Of a stretch of 54,556 bases of DNA, positions 18,438 to 26,226 are shown piece after piece. The notes under the pieces were generated by a model. The model saw only the letters and a list, made by a program, of their open reading frames with translations, was not told the origin of the DNA and ran no database searches. Made by a program: the position numbers and the translations under genes. The stretch comes from an uncultured Amphritea sp. (GTDB lineage Bacteria > Pseudomonadota > Gammaproteobacteria > Pseudomonadales > Balneatricaceae): contig NZ_CAKZLP010000069.1 in the NCBI RefSeq assembly GCF_937127095.1, positions 1 to 54,556 of the forward strand, given 5' to 3'. The number at the start of each line of letters is the position of its first letter. Position 1 is the stretch's first letter.

Positions 18438-18495
18438 ATTATCTATACTTGACTATTTTAGTTGGTTAAATAGATAATACCTACCTGAACAGGTA
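18438..18495 (+). promoter_or_regulatory. erpA promoter with overlapping palindromes
   Basis: TTGACT (18449-18454) and GATAAT (18473-18478) with an 18-base spacer form a good sigma-70 promoter. ATTATCTA (18438-18445) and TAGATAAT (18471-18478) are an eight-base inverted repeat spanning it, and TACCTG-AA-CAGGTA (18482-18495) is a second palindrome just downstream. erpA genes are often controlled by IscR, but neither palindrome closely matches the IscR sites I know, so the regulator is open. Confidence 0.5.
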
Positions 18496-18519
18496 AAACT
18501 ATTTTTTAGTGGAGCAGAT

Positions 18520-18870
18520 ATGACAGAGATGACTGACCAGCAGCCGGATATGGTGTTTTCCGATTCCGCGGCCGCCAAGGTGAAAAGTCTGATCGAAGAG
18601 GAACAGAACGATAACCTTAAACTGCGGGTATATATTACTGGTGGTGGTTGCGCGGGTTTCTCTTACGGCTTCACGTTTGATGAGGCGGTTGCCGATGATG
18701 ACACCGAGATCGATAACGATGGCGTTTCCATGGTGATCGACTCGATGAGCTATCAGTATCTGGTAGGTTCGGTAGTGGATTACAAAGAGGGCCTGCAGGG
18801 TTCACAGTTTGTCATCAATAATCCCAATGCGACGACTACCTGCGGTTGTGGATCCTCTTTCTCGATCTGA
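18520..18870 (+). CDS. erpA: Iron-sulfur cluster insertion protein ErpA
   Basis: A 116-residue A-type carrier that delivers Fe-S clusters to apoproteins. The three conserved cysteines are Cys44 in GGGCAGFSYGF and Cys108/Cys110 in the C-terminal TCGCGSSFSI. The N-terminal extension of about ten residues is normal. A clear ribosome binding site (GGAG) precedes the ATG. Confidence 0.95.
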   Translation: MTEMTDQQPDMVFSDSAAAKVKSLIEEEQNDNLKLRVYITGGGCAGFSYGFTFDEAVADDDTEIDNDGVSMVIDSMSYQYLVGSVVDYKEGLQGSQFVINNPNATTTCGCGSSFSI

Positions 18871-18891
18871 TTAACATCTGTTACAACATTC

Positions 18892-18918
18892 AAAAAGCCA
18901 GCATCTGCTGGCTTTTTT
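18892..18918 (+). terminator. Rho-independent terminator of erpA
   Basis: AAAAAGCCAGCA and TGCTGGCTTTTT form a perfect inverted repeat with a T run; also A-flanked, so it may serve the converging small gene at 18937. Confidence 0.85.
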
Positions 18919-18936
18919 ATTTTTCAGGCTTCCTGA

Positions 18937-19137
18937 TTAGCCCAGGACATGGGAGATATACATTTTTGCGGTCAGGCCAAACAGTGTCAGACCGCCTAGT
19001 ATTCCGAGAAAAATAGCGCGCCCCTCACGATTAGCCCCCGCTTTAAGCGACACGTGCCAGACACTCCAGAGCTTAAAAACGATCATTCCGATAACCGCAA
19101 AAAAGACACATATCTCACTTGTAGACCAGATAACCAT
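18937..19137 (-). CDS. Small membrane protein, candidate NsrR target
   Basis: A 66-residue protein with two predicted membrane helices (about residues 7-27 and 41-62) joined by a short basic loop (SLKAGANREGR). It starts at ATG 19137, preceded by GGGAGACTGACA, and is divergent from the hemerythrin gene. The shared 101-base intergenic region contains two NsrR-like operators, so it should respond to nitric oxide like its neighbours. I do not recognise the family. The size and shape fit a small membrane-stress or respiratory accessory protein, which is inference. Confidence 0.65.
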   Translation of the reverse strand: MVIWSTSEICVFFAVIGMIVFKLWSVWHVSLKAGANREGRAIFLGILGGLTLFGLTAKMYISHVLG

Positions 19138-19153
19138 TGTCAGTCTCCCTATT

Positions 19154-19176
19154 AATATTCATTTGACATGAATATT
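19154..19176. promoter_or_regulatory. NsrR-like operator, site 1
   Basis: AATATTCATTT-G-ACATGAATATT has the 11-1-11 layout of NsrR sites; the half sites match each other at 10 of 11 positions. It is nearer the minus-strand small membrane gene. NsrR is a nitric-oxide-sensing repressor, and an nsrR gene lies 2 kb downstream. Confidence 0.75.
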
Positions 19177-19186
19177 ATATCTCAAT

Positions 19187-19209
19187 AATATGTATTTCAA
19201 ATGAATATT
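19187..19209. promoter_or_regulatory. NsrR-like operator, site 2
   Basis: AATATGTATTT-C-AAATGAATATT has the same 11-1-11 layout with 9 of 11 half-site identity. Its centre is 33 bases from site 1, about three helical turns, so two dimers could lie on one face of the DNA. It is nearer the hemerythrin-hmp genes. Confidence 0.75.
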
Positions 19210-19238
19210 ATTATATATCCTGCTTTCGGAGTCATTTA

Positions 19239-19622
19239 GTGAAAAGGTCTGCGCTTCTTCAGCCCCTGAGCCGGGAGCATCATACCGGCCTGGTCTATGT
19301 CAAACGGTTGCAGGATCTCTCCGAGCAGGGCTCAGATTCAATGCTGAGTTACTGGGCGGGGATCTGTGAGGCAGTGCAAACCGATCTCAATGCGCATTTC
19401 GCAGAGGAAGAGTTGTTGGTTCAGGGCATCAGCGAGCCATTGTTGAATCGTTTTCAAGAAGAACACCGGCAACTGCGTTCATTGATGAGTGCTCAGGATG
19501 CAGAGGGCGTAAAGGCGTTTGCAATCCTGCTTAAAGATCACATCCGTTTTGAAGAACGGGAGCTGTTTCCTCCTTTAGAGGCCTGCCATTACGATATTTT
19601 GCAACGCAATCGGCAACGCTGA
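19239..19622 (+). CDS. Hemerythrin HHE-domain protein
   Basis: A 127-residue four-helix protein with hemerythrin-type metal ligands in LSREHHTGL, HFAEEELL, EEHRQL and DHIRFEERELFPPLE. Such proteins carry a di-iron site that binds oxygen or nitric oxide, and some help repair nitrosylated iron centres. Translation starts at GTG 19239 with GGAG upstream. It lies between the NsrR-like operators and the flavohaemoprotein gene (66-base gap), so a nitric oxide role is likely. It is shorter than YtfE/RIC and lacks the N-terminal domain of that family. Confidence 0.85.
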   Translation: MKRSALLQPLSREHHTGLVYVKRLQDLSEQGSDSMLSYWAGICEAVQTDLNAHFAEEELLVQGISEPLLNRFQEEHRQLRSLMSAQDAEGVKAFAILLKDHIRFEERELFPPLEACHYDILQRNRQR

Positions 19623-19688
19623 AACATCGCTTCAGTGCGTCACTATAAAAAATGAAAAGATCAATTTTGTTAATTAGGAAGGGTGGTT

Positions 19689-20894
19689 ATGCAAACAGAA
19701 ACAATTGCCATTGTGAAAGCGACAGTGCCTGCTATTCAGGCATCGGGAGAAGCGATCACACAACATTTTTATCGGCTGCTATTCGCCGAGAATCCGGAAC
19801 TTCAGCATGTGTTCAATATGGCCAGTCAGGCGAACGGCCGACAGCAGTCAACTCTGGCGGCCGCTATCCTGGGGTATGCCGCGAATATCGATAATCTTGG
19901 TGCACTGAGTGGCGCGGTCGAAAAAATCGCCATGAAGCATTTCAGTCTTGATATCACCCCGCCGCAGTATGAGATTGTCGGGCGTAACCTGCTGAAGGCG
20001 ATCAGAGCGGTGTTAGGTGAAGAGGTGGCTACAGACAGTGTTTTGCAAGCCTGGGCAGAAGCGTATCAACAGTTGGCGGATATTCTGATCGGACGCGAGC
20101 AACAGCTTTATGCACAGGCAGAAGCAGAGGGCTGGGCTGGTTTTAAAGCGTTCAGCGTTACCCGTATAGTCGATGAGAGCGATGAGATCCGCTCTTTCTA
20201 TCTGAGCCCGGTGGATGGCAAGCCGCTACCTGTTTACCTTGCGGGTCAGTTTCTCAGCCTGAAAATTGTGAATCCGGACTGGGAACATGAAGAGATTCGC
20301 CAATACAGTCTGTCTGATCGTTATACTCCAGAGGGATATCGAATCTCAGTCAAACGAGAGCCTTCACCGGCTGCTGATATACCTGAAGGCCGGGTGTCTA
20401 ATTATCTGCATACTCAGGTTGAGGTGGGTAGTCGCCTGGCGATCCATATGCCCGGTGGCGATCTGTTTTTGCAGCAGAATAATCGCCCCGTGGTATTGAT
20501 TAGTGGAGGGGTGGGGATAACACCGATGCTGAGTATGCTGAATCAGCTGCTGTTCAATCAGGACTGTCGGAAAATTGTCTGGCTGCATGGCACCCGTAAC
20601 CGTAATACCCATGCGTTTGCAGAACATATCCATTGCCTGAATAGGGACTTCCCCGAGCTGACCGCAGTCACCTTTTATGATGATTTGAGCGATGCCCGGC
20701 AGGGGGTTGATTATGACCACTCAGGTTATATCACCGCCGACTGGCTTGAACATTATTGCCCGGAAGATGCCGAGTATTATTTTTGCGGACCGTTGCCGTT
20801 TATGAAGGCGATCTATCAGCAGTTGAAAGATCGTAATATTGATGATGACCGGCTTCACTATGAAGTGTTTGGCCCGGGGGAAAGTCTGGCTTGA
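19689..20894 (+). CDS. hmp: Flavohaemoprotein, nitric oxide dioxygenase
   Basis: A 401-residue Hmp-type protein with a globin domain (about 1-138, with the MKHFSLDITPPQY distal region), an FAD domain (about 152-255, IRQYSLSD) and an NAD-binding domain (about 265-395, LISGGVGITPMLSML and YYFCGPLPFMKAI). It oxidises nitric oxide to nitrate in the cytoplasm using NADPH and oxygen. The frame extends two codons upstream to a GTG, but the ATG at 19689 after AGGAAGGG is the better start. Confidence 0.96.
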   Translation: MQTETIAIVKATVPAIQASGEAITQHFYRLLFAENPELQHVFNMASQANGRQQSTLAAAILGYAANIDNLGALSGAVEKIAMKHFSLDITPPQYEIVGRNLLKAIRAVLGEEVATDSVLQAWAEAYQQLADILIGREQQLYAQAEAEGWAGFKAFSVTRIVDESDEIRSFYLSPVDGKPLPVYLAGQFLSLKIVNPDWEHEEIRQYSLSDRYTPEGYRISVKREPSPAADIPEGRVSNYLHTQVEVGSRLAIHMPGGDLFLQQNNRPVVLISGGVGITPMLSMLNQLLFNQDCRKIVWLHGTRNRNTHAFAEHIHCLNRDFPELTAVTFYDDLSDARQGVDYDHSGYITADWLEHYCPEDAEYYFCGPLPFMKAIYQQLKDRNIDDDRLHYEVFGPGESLA

Positions 20895-21049
20895 GCAAAG
20901 TGAAACTGATCGTTAAGAGTGCTGTGGTTGCCGGTGTGATGTCGCTGTTCTTCTGTTTTAGTACCGACCAGTTGGGCCTGTGGGCTAAGCTTTATCCACA
21001 AGCGGCTGCACTGGCCACCTGCTGCAATTTATTGTTGAGGCGTTTATGA
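20891..21049 (+). CDS. Possible 52-residue membrane protein downstream of hmp
   Basis: A short frame not usually called: TTG at 20891 overlaps the hmp stop (20892-20894) and runs 52 codons to TGA at 21049. The product starts with a basic SKVKLIVKS, then a hydrophobic segment AVVAGVMSLFFCFS, and ends with TCCNLLLRRL. This is a believable single-pass membrane protein coupled to hmp and ahead of the hmp terminator. A GTG at 20900 is an alternative start. Short length and a rare start codon keep confidence moderate. Confidence 0.4.
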   Translation: MSKVKLIVKSAVVAGVMSLFFCFSTDQLGLWAKLYPQAAALATCCNLLLRRL

Positions 21050-21076
21050 TTGCTGCCGCTATGGCGAGGCAATTAA

Positions 21077-21107
21077 ACGGGGTATAGTTGTCTATACCCC
21101 GTTTTTT
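21077..21107 (+). terminator. Strong terminator between hmp and nsrR
   Basis: ACGGGGTATAG (21077-21087) and CTATACCCCGT (21092-21102) form a perfect 11-base stem with a TTGT loop and six T residues. Only 25 bases separate it from the nsrR start. Confidence 0.9.
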
Positions 21108-21132
21108 ATTGTTTTGACCCTGAGGAGTGTCC

Positions 21133-21561
21133 ATGAGATTAAGCGCTTTCACTGATTTTGGCCTGCGTACTCTGATGTATCTGGCTACTCTGGAAGAGGC
21201 GCGGCTCAGTAGCGTGGCAGAAGTCTCTGCTGTATATCAGGTGTCTCAGAGTCATATGGTTAAAGTGATCGGGCAACTGGCAAAACTGGGATATGTGCAG
21301 ACAATTCGCGGCAAAAATGGTGGAATCCGGCTGGCAGTTAGCCCTGAAACGATCAATATCGGGGAGGTTATCGAACAGTTAGAAAATTATCTCGACGGTG
21401 TTGATTGCACCACGACATCCTGTCAGTTGCTTCCCTGTTGTGAATTGAAAAAAGCCCTGATTGAAGGGATGCGGGCATTTATCGATACGTTGCGAAACTA
21501 CACCCTGGCCGACCTGATGGTGAATAAGAATCAGCTGATTCCATTGTTGGCGGTAGGTTAG
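21133..21561 (+). CDS. nsrR: NsrR, nitric-oxide-sensing Rrf2-family repressor
   Basis: A 142-residue Rrf2 regulator with a winged helix at the N-terminus (SVAEVSAVYQVSQSHMVKVI, then RGKNGGIRLA) and the NsrR cluster cysteines Cys92, Cys97 and Cys103 spaced C-x4-C-x5-C in DCTTTSCQLLPCC. It binds a [4Fe-4S] or [2Fe-2S] cluster and releases DNA when nitric oxide attacks it. ATG 21133 is chosen over GTG 21127 because GAGGAG lies five bases before it. The two operators at 19154-19209 are probably its targets. Confidence 0.92.
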   Translation: MRLSAFTDFGLRTLMYLATLEEARLSSVAEVSAVYQVSQSHMVKVIGQLAKLGYVQTIRGKNGGIRLAVSPETINIGEVIEQLENYLDGVDCTTTSCQLLPCCELKKALIEGMRAFIDTLRNYTLADLMVNKNQLIPLLAVG

Positions 21562-21580
21562 GTTTGAAGTTTCAGGCTAG

Positions 21581-22711
21581 TCAACCCCAGTAAATTGCCC
21601 CCAGCGGCCGATATCCTGCAGCGCCGGTAACCTCCGGAACGTTACCGCTCATCCGGTTGAGGGTGCGGTAGGCCAGCCAGGCAAATGCTGCCGCTTCAAC
21701 CCAGTCCGGATCAAGGCTCAGTTCTGCGGTGGTGCTCAGATAGTGTGGTTTCAGCAGTTGAGTCAGCCGGGCTTTCAGCAGGCTGTTGTGGCTGCCGCCA
21801 CCACAGAGAAATATCTGCAAGTCACTCAGATGGTGGCTTTTGATGGCATCGGCAATCGACACTGCGGTAAGTTCCAGCAAGGTTGCCTGAACATCTTCAG
21901 ACGATGGTTTTTCTGTGAGGGTCTGCACCGTCTGCTCCAGCCAATGCAGGTTAAACTGCTCCCGGCCGGTGCTTTTTGGGGGAGCTTCACTGAAGTAGGG
22001 TAGTGCTCGCAGTTTTTCCAGTAGTGCTGGCAGTACTTTGCCTGTAGCGGCCCAGCGCCCATCCCGGTCATAGCTTTCGCTTTTGTGCTGCATAATCCAG
22101 CTGTCCATCAGCACATTACCGGGGCCGGTATCGTAACCCAGCACCGGTTTATCCTTAGCTGCTTCCAGAATGGTCATGTTAGCCATACCGCCAATATTTA
22201 CCAGCACCCGGTTATGATCAGGGTGACGAAACAGCGCACTGTGAAACGCGGGCACCAGTGGTGCGCCCTGACCGCCTGCAGCCATATCACGGCGACGGAA
22301 ATCACCGATGGTGGTGATGCCGGTGCGTTCGGCGATCAGATTCGGGTCGCCAATCTGTAGGGTGAAATGTGCCTCGGGTCGGTGACGAATAGTCTGTCCA
22401 TGGCTGCCAATCGCGGCGATCTGCTGGCGGTCCAGAGCGTTCAGGCGAATCAGGTTTTCGACGGCGGTGGCGAACAGTTCAGCGAGCTCAAGATCCAGTC
22501 GCCCCAGTCGTTCAATCTCATTATCACCGGGGTCGAACAGCGCCAGGGTGGCTGCATGGATAGCCGCAGGGATCGGTTCGCTATGACAGGCAAGCAGCTC
22601 AAATGCCGGTTCAAAGCGAACTGCTACCGCATCGATGCTGTCCAGGCTGGTACCCGACATCAGGCCTATATAGAGGGGCGCATTCATTGGGTCAGGAGTT
22701 GGGCTGCTCAT
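21581..22711 (-). CDS. anmK: Anhydro-N-acetylmuramic acid kinase
   Basis: A 376-residue sugar kinase that phosphorylates and opens 1,6-anhydroMurNAc during peptidoglycan recycling. It has LYIGLMSGTSLDSIDAVAV at the N-terminus, IGSHGQTIRHRP, GDFRRRDMAAGGQGAPLVPAFH, NIGGMANMT, GYDTGPGNVLMD and CGGGSHN. An internal Met at residue 9 (22687) is an alternative start. The M23 peptidase gene lies 28 bases upstream on the same strand, so both are likely one cell-wall operon. Confidence 0.95.
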   Translation of the reverse strand: MSSPTPDPMNAPLYIGLMSGTSLDSIDAVAVRFEPAFELLACHSEPIPAAIHAATLALFDPGDNEIERLGRLDLELAELFATAVENLIRLNALDRQQIAAIGSHGQTIRHRPEAHFTLQIGDPNLIAERTGITTIGDFRRRDMAAGGQGAPLVPAFHSALFRHPDHNRVLVNIGGMANMTILEAAKDKPVLGYDTGPGNVLMDSWIMQHKSESYDRDGRWAATGKVLPALLEKLRALPYFSEAPPKSTGREQFNLHWLEQTVQTLTEKPSSEDVQATLLELTAVSIADAIKSHHLSDLQIFLCGGGSHNSLLKARLTQLLKPHYLSTTAELSLDPDWVEAAAFAWLAYRTLNRMSGNVPEVTGAAGYRPLGAIYWG

Positions 22712-22739
22712 TGAGGTGTCTGCCTGCCGGATGCTGAGA

Positions 22740-24131
22740 TCAGTTAGCCGCTGATGCCAGCTGAGTTGCTTTGAACGACTCCAGTTGTGCCAGTGATGTT
22801 TCAGCCACGACTAAGAACTTTTTACGCTCAGCGTTATCAATAGATGCCGCCTGAGGTAGTTTTACTGTCTGCGGGTTTTTATGTACACCATTAACCCGGA
22901 ACTCGTAGTGCAGATGCGGACCTGAGGCGAGTCCGGTCTTTCCTACATAGCCGATCACATCACCCTGGCTGACCCGGCTGCCGGTTTTCTGGCCTTTGCG
23001 GAAGTTATTCATATGGCCGTAGAGGGTGGTAATGTTGCCGCCATGCTGGACGATCACGCAGTTGCCGTAGCCGCCTTTCTTGCCGCGCCAGATAATCTTG
23101 CCATCGCCAGCCGCTTTGATCGGTGTGCCGGTGCGCGCAGCATAGTCAGTGCCTTTATGGGCGCGGGTCAGACCCAGCACAGGGTGTTTTCGGTTGGTTT
23201 TGAAGCTGGAGCTGATGCGAGCAAAATCCACCGGGCTACGCAGGAACGTTTTGCGCATGCTGTCGCCTTCCGGCGTGTAATAGCTGCTGTTGCCATCGCT
23301 GTCGGTGAAGCGGATAGCGGTGTAGGTTTCACCCTGATTAACGAACTGGGCAGAGAGGATGTCGCCTTCACCGATCTTTTTGCCATCGAGAAACTTCTCT
23401 TCGTAGATCAGGTTGAAACTATCGCCCTGACGCAGGTCGAGAACAAAGTCGATGTCCCAGCCAAAAATCGCGGCCAGCTCCATAATCATCTTGTCGGACA
23501 GGCCCGCAGCAGAGGCATCAAGAAACAGGGAGTTTTCGATGGTGCCGGAAGCAAAACGGGACTCGATATCAGGTTGCTTGGTTATCTCTTTAACGCTGTA
23601 GCCCTGATCGGTGGCGCTTAGAAGAGTGCTTTGCAGTTGATTGCGGATATGCTTTAGTTTAACCAACTGTTTATCGTCGATAACAAAGCTGATGGTCTGG
23701 CCAGGGTAGATTCGTTTCAGCGCTTCAGTGCCTTTAACGGCATCACTCACCAGAAAAGCATCCCGGCTGCTAAGACCCGCCCGTTGAAACACAGAAGTCA
23801 GGGTATCGCCACTGCGAACGGTCACATCCTGCCAAACGTCTGGTTTCTGCTCTTCTGGCTGAGGGGACGCTGGCTGGGCTGCGGGTGACATCATCGCCAT
23901 CTGATCGGGCTTAGTCTTATCTGCATGTGGTGTGGCAGACTGTAGACCGAATGGAGACGGTGGTTCTGAGTCGTTGATTTGAGGCTGGCTGAATGTCGTT
24001 GGCGCGTCTGAAGCCGGAGCCTCCGCAGACGGCATCAGCATCGCTGTCAGACCGATAATGGCTGTACAGATGATGACCGCCATCAGGTGGGTGATCGGGA
24101 GATGCCTTTTTAACCGTTCAACTAAAAACAC
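22740..24131 (-). CDS. M23 peptidoglycan DD-endopeptidase with OapA/LysM-like domain
   Basis: A 463-residue envelope protein: short basic N-terminus and one membrane segment (about 15-33), a low-complexity linker, an OapA/LysM-like domain (about 95-150, VRSGDTLTSVFQRAGLS) and a C-terminal M23 metalloendopeptidase. Zinc ligands are visible in HKGTDYA near residue 324 and HLHYEF near residue 404, with GNCVIVQHG and YGHMNN between. It cleaves peptide cross-links to allow cell-wall growth. Translation starts at GTG 24131 with GAGG upstream. It resembles MepM/YebA. Confidence 0.92.
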   Translation of the reverse strand: MFLVERLKRHLPITHLMAVIICTAIIGLTAMLMPSAEAPASDAPTTFSQPQINDSEPPSPFGLQSATPHADKTKPDQMAMMSPAAQPASPQPEEQKPDVWQDVTVRSGDTLTSVFQRAGLSSRDAFLVSDAVKGTEALKRIYPGQTISFVIDDKQLVKLKHIRNQLQSTLLSATDQGYSVKEITKQPDIESRFASGTIENSLFLDASAAGLSDKMIMELAAIFGWDIDFVLDLRQGDSFNLIYEEKFLDGKKIGEGDILSAQFVNQGETYTAIRFTDSDGNSSYYTPEGDSMRKTFLRSPVDFARISSSFKTNRKHPVLGLTRAHKGTDYAARTGTPIKAAGDGKIIWRGKKGGYGNCVIVQHGGNITTLYGHMNNFRKGQKTGSRVSQGDVIGYVGKTGLASGPHLHYEFRVNGVHKNPQTVKLPQAASIDNAERKKFLVVAETSLAQLESFKATQLASAAN

Positions 24132-24509
24132 GGCACTGTACCTCTGTATGCAAAAATTCGCTGAATTATACCGGATGCTGTCACATAATCGAAATATTCA
24201 CCCTGTATCGGCGAAAAACGTTACAAATTAAGCGAAAAGTTCAGCATCCGCAGACGCGGTTGTCTCTTTTTCAGATCAGGATGACAGGGTTGCGCGTCCG
24301 GTCAGCTCTATCAGAACGCGTTTTCAGAGGAAAGTTCTGTCTGCAGTTGCTGTAAGTAAGCCGCATGTAAGTAAAGCGATGTTTAGCCTGAAAAAAGTGT
24401 TGGCTTTGTTTGATCTGAACATCATAGGTTTGTCGGATTTAATGTGGAAGGGTAGAATATGCCCCCAATCCATGATTACTACTTATTTTGTGAAGGTTAA
24501 TAGACGGCA
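24132..24509. promoter_or_regulatory. Divergent promoter region of the M23 peptidase and tyrS
   Basis: No gene in 378 bases. TTGTCG (24431-24436) and TAGAAT (24454-24459), 17 bases apart, form a good promoter for tyrS. No T-box or other riboswitch was recognised in the remaining sequence. Confidence 0.6.
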
Positions 24510-25808
24510 ATGACAGACAAAACACTGTTACAGGATCTCAGTGCGCGCGGACTGATCGCGCAGATGACCAGTGAAGAAGAGCTGGAACAACACCTGGCTG
24601 AAGGCTCTGTTACCCTCTATTGTGGCTTTGACCCCACCGCAGATAGTCTTCACATCGGTTCACTGGTGCCACTGCTGGCGCTGAAACGTTTTCAGCAGGC
24701 CGGTCACAAGCCACTGGCGCTGGTGGGTGGTGCCACCGGTCTGATCGGTGATCCGAGCTTTAAAGCCCAGGAACGCAAACTCAACGATGACAGCACCGTG
24801 GCGGGCTGGGTTGAAAAACTCAAAGGTCAGGTGAGTCAGTTTATCGACTTCGACTGTGGTGCAAACAGTGCAGAGGTGGTGAATAACCTCGACTGGACCC
24901 GGGGGATGGATATTCTTACCTTCCTGCGGGATGTGGGTAAGCATTTCTCCGTTAACCAGATGATTGCTAAGGAGTCGGTCAAACAGCGGATCGACCGGGA
25001 AGGTGAGGGGATCTCCTTTACCGAATTTACCTACATGATTCTGCAGTCTTATGATTATCAGCAACTGAACGCCAGTCACGGCTGCACCCTGCAGATCGGT
25101 GGTTCTGATCAGTGGGGTAATATCACCGGTGGTACCGAGCTGACCCGGCGCATGAACGGCAACAAAGCCTTTGGTCTGACCCTGCCACTGATTACCAAAT
25201 CTGATGGTACTAAGTTTGGTAAAACTGAGTCTGGCACTATCTGGCTGTCGCCGGCTAAAACCTCACCATACGCCTTCTATCAGTTCTGGCTGCAGACTAA
25301 TGATGCTGATGTATACAACTTCCTCAGATACTTCACCTTTTTATCCATTGAAGCGATCGATGCACTGGAAAAAGCGGATGCTGAGCGTGAAGGCCGCCCT
25401 GAAGCACAGTCGGTACTGGCAAGGGAAGTGACCCGTCTGGTGCATGGCGAAGAGGGGCTGGTTGCTGCGATGCGCATTACTGACGCCCTGTTCAGTGGAA
25501 ACCTCTCTGACCTGAGCGAAGCGGATTTTGAACAGCTGCAACTGGATGGTCTGCCGTCATCCAGTCTTGCAGGTATTGACCTGGTGGAAACACCGCTGAC
25601 CACTCTGCTGAGTGATGCGGGTCTGGCGGCTTCCGGTAAACAGATCAAAGATGCCTTGCAGCGTAATGCTGTTATCGTTAACGGTGCTGAGAAGGGTATG
25701 GATGACAACATGAAAGCGGCTGAAGTGTTCGCCGCTGCGAACGGCACTTACGGTCGTTTCTTCCTGGTGAAACTGGGTAAGAAAAAGCACCACCTGTTTG
25801 TGATCTGA
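24510..25808 (+). CDS. tyrS: Tyrosyl-tRNA synthetase
   Basis: A 432-residue class I synthetase that charges tRNA-Tyr. The HIGH-like motif is HIGS at residue 48, the KMSKS-like motif is KFGKT at residue 235, and substrate-binding sections GDPSFK, YDYQQL and IGGSDQWGNITGG are present. A C-terminal S4-like RNA-binding domain covers about 365-432. In many relatives an rRNA operon follows tyrS; here an accessory region follows instead. Confidence 0.97.
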   Translation: MTDKTLLQDLSARGLIAQMTSEEELEQHLAEGSVTLYCGFDPTADSLHIGSLVPLLALKRFQQAGHKPLALVGGATGLIGDPSFKAQERKLNDDSTVAGWVEKLKGQVSQFIDFDCGANSAEVVNNLDWTRGMDILTFLRDVGKHFSVNQMIAKESVKQRIDREGEGISFTEFTYMILQSYDYQQLNASHGCTLQIGGSDQWGNITGGTELTRRMNGNKAFGLTLPLITKSDGTKFGKTESGTIWLSPAKTSPYAFYQFWLQTNDADVYNFLRYFTFLSIEAIDALEKADAEREGRPEAQSVLAREVTRLVHGEEGLVAAMRITDALFSGNLSDLSEADFEQLQLDGLPSSSLAGIDLVETPLTTLLSDAGLAASGKQIKDALQRNAVIVNGAEKGMDDNMKAAEVFAAANGTYGRFFLVKLGKKKHHLFVI

Positions 25809-25840
25809 TGCTGCCTACTCTTTAGAGTTGGTTAAATAAA

Positions 25841-25873
25841 AACGCGTTGTCCGAAAGGCCAGCGCGTTTTTTT
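25841..25873 (+). terminator. Rho-independent terminator of tyrS
   Basis: AACGCGTTGTCC and GGCCAGCGCGTT pair around a GAAA tetraloop with one mismatch and one wobble, followed by a T run. Confidence 0.88.
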
Positions 25874-25883
25874 ATGACGAAAA

Positions 25884-26177
25884 TCAGTGCATATAGAAGT
25901 CAAAATCTTCGACGGATTCTTTTAGTGTTTGAATGGCGTGTTCATAGTGTTTGATTTGACGTGATACCGACAATATCGGGAATATGAAAATAATGACAAA
26001 TGCGTATACCGGTAGGTAGGGGAAATTTATCATCGCAAAGAGTGTGAACGTTAATAACAGATAAGCGAACAACAGCTGGTACTTAAGACTGTTCAGATTT
26101 TTGTTTAACCTGGCCATCTTTTCAGTGTATTCACTGGCTTTGGAAAAACTAAGATCTTTCAATACAGAATGATTCAT
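25884..26177 (-). CDS. Small two-helix membrane protein of unknown function
   Basis: A 97-residue protein with a charged N-terminal helix (about 1-32), a membrane hairpin (about 33-70, QLLFAYLLLTFTLFAMINF and VYAFVIIFIFPILSV) and an acidic C-terminal helix. AGGTG seven bases before the ATG is a good ribosome binding site. It lies last in the minus-strand run from the VasX-like toxin, after the four immunity-like paralogues, but shares no sequence with them. It could be another immunity or accessory protein; that is only positional. Confidence 0.6.
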   Translation of the reverse strand: MNHSVLKDLSFSKASEYTEKMARLNKNLNSLKYQLLFAYLLLTFTLFAMINFPYLPVYAFVIIFIFPILSVSRQIKHYEHAIQTLKESVEDFDFYMH

Positions 26178-26226
26178 CGGTTACACCTCCATGTGTTAAC
26201 TATTACGGCAGTCAATGTCAGGCTAC

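Noticed and set aside
23013..23621. 202-codon plus-strand frame opposite the M23 peptidase
   Set aside because: No ribosome binding site or recognisable motif; antisense to a gene with intact catalytic motifs.
25809..26226. rRNA operon expected after tyrS in some relatives
   Set aside because: No 16S, tRNA or 23S sequence is present; the region holds a terminator and a small protein gene.
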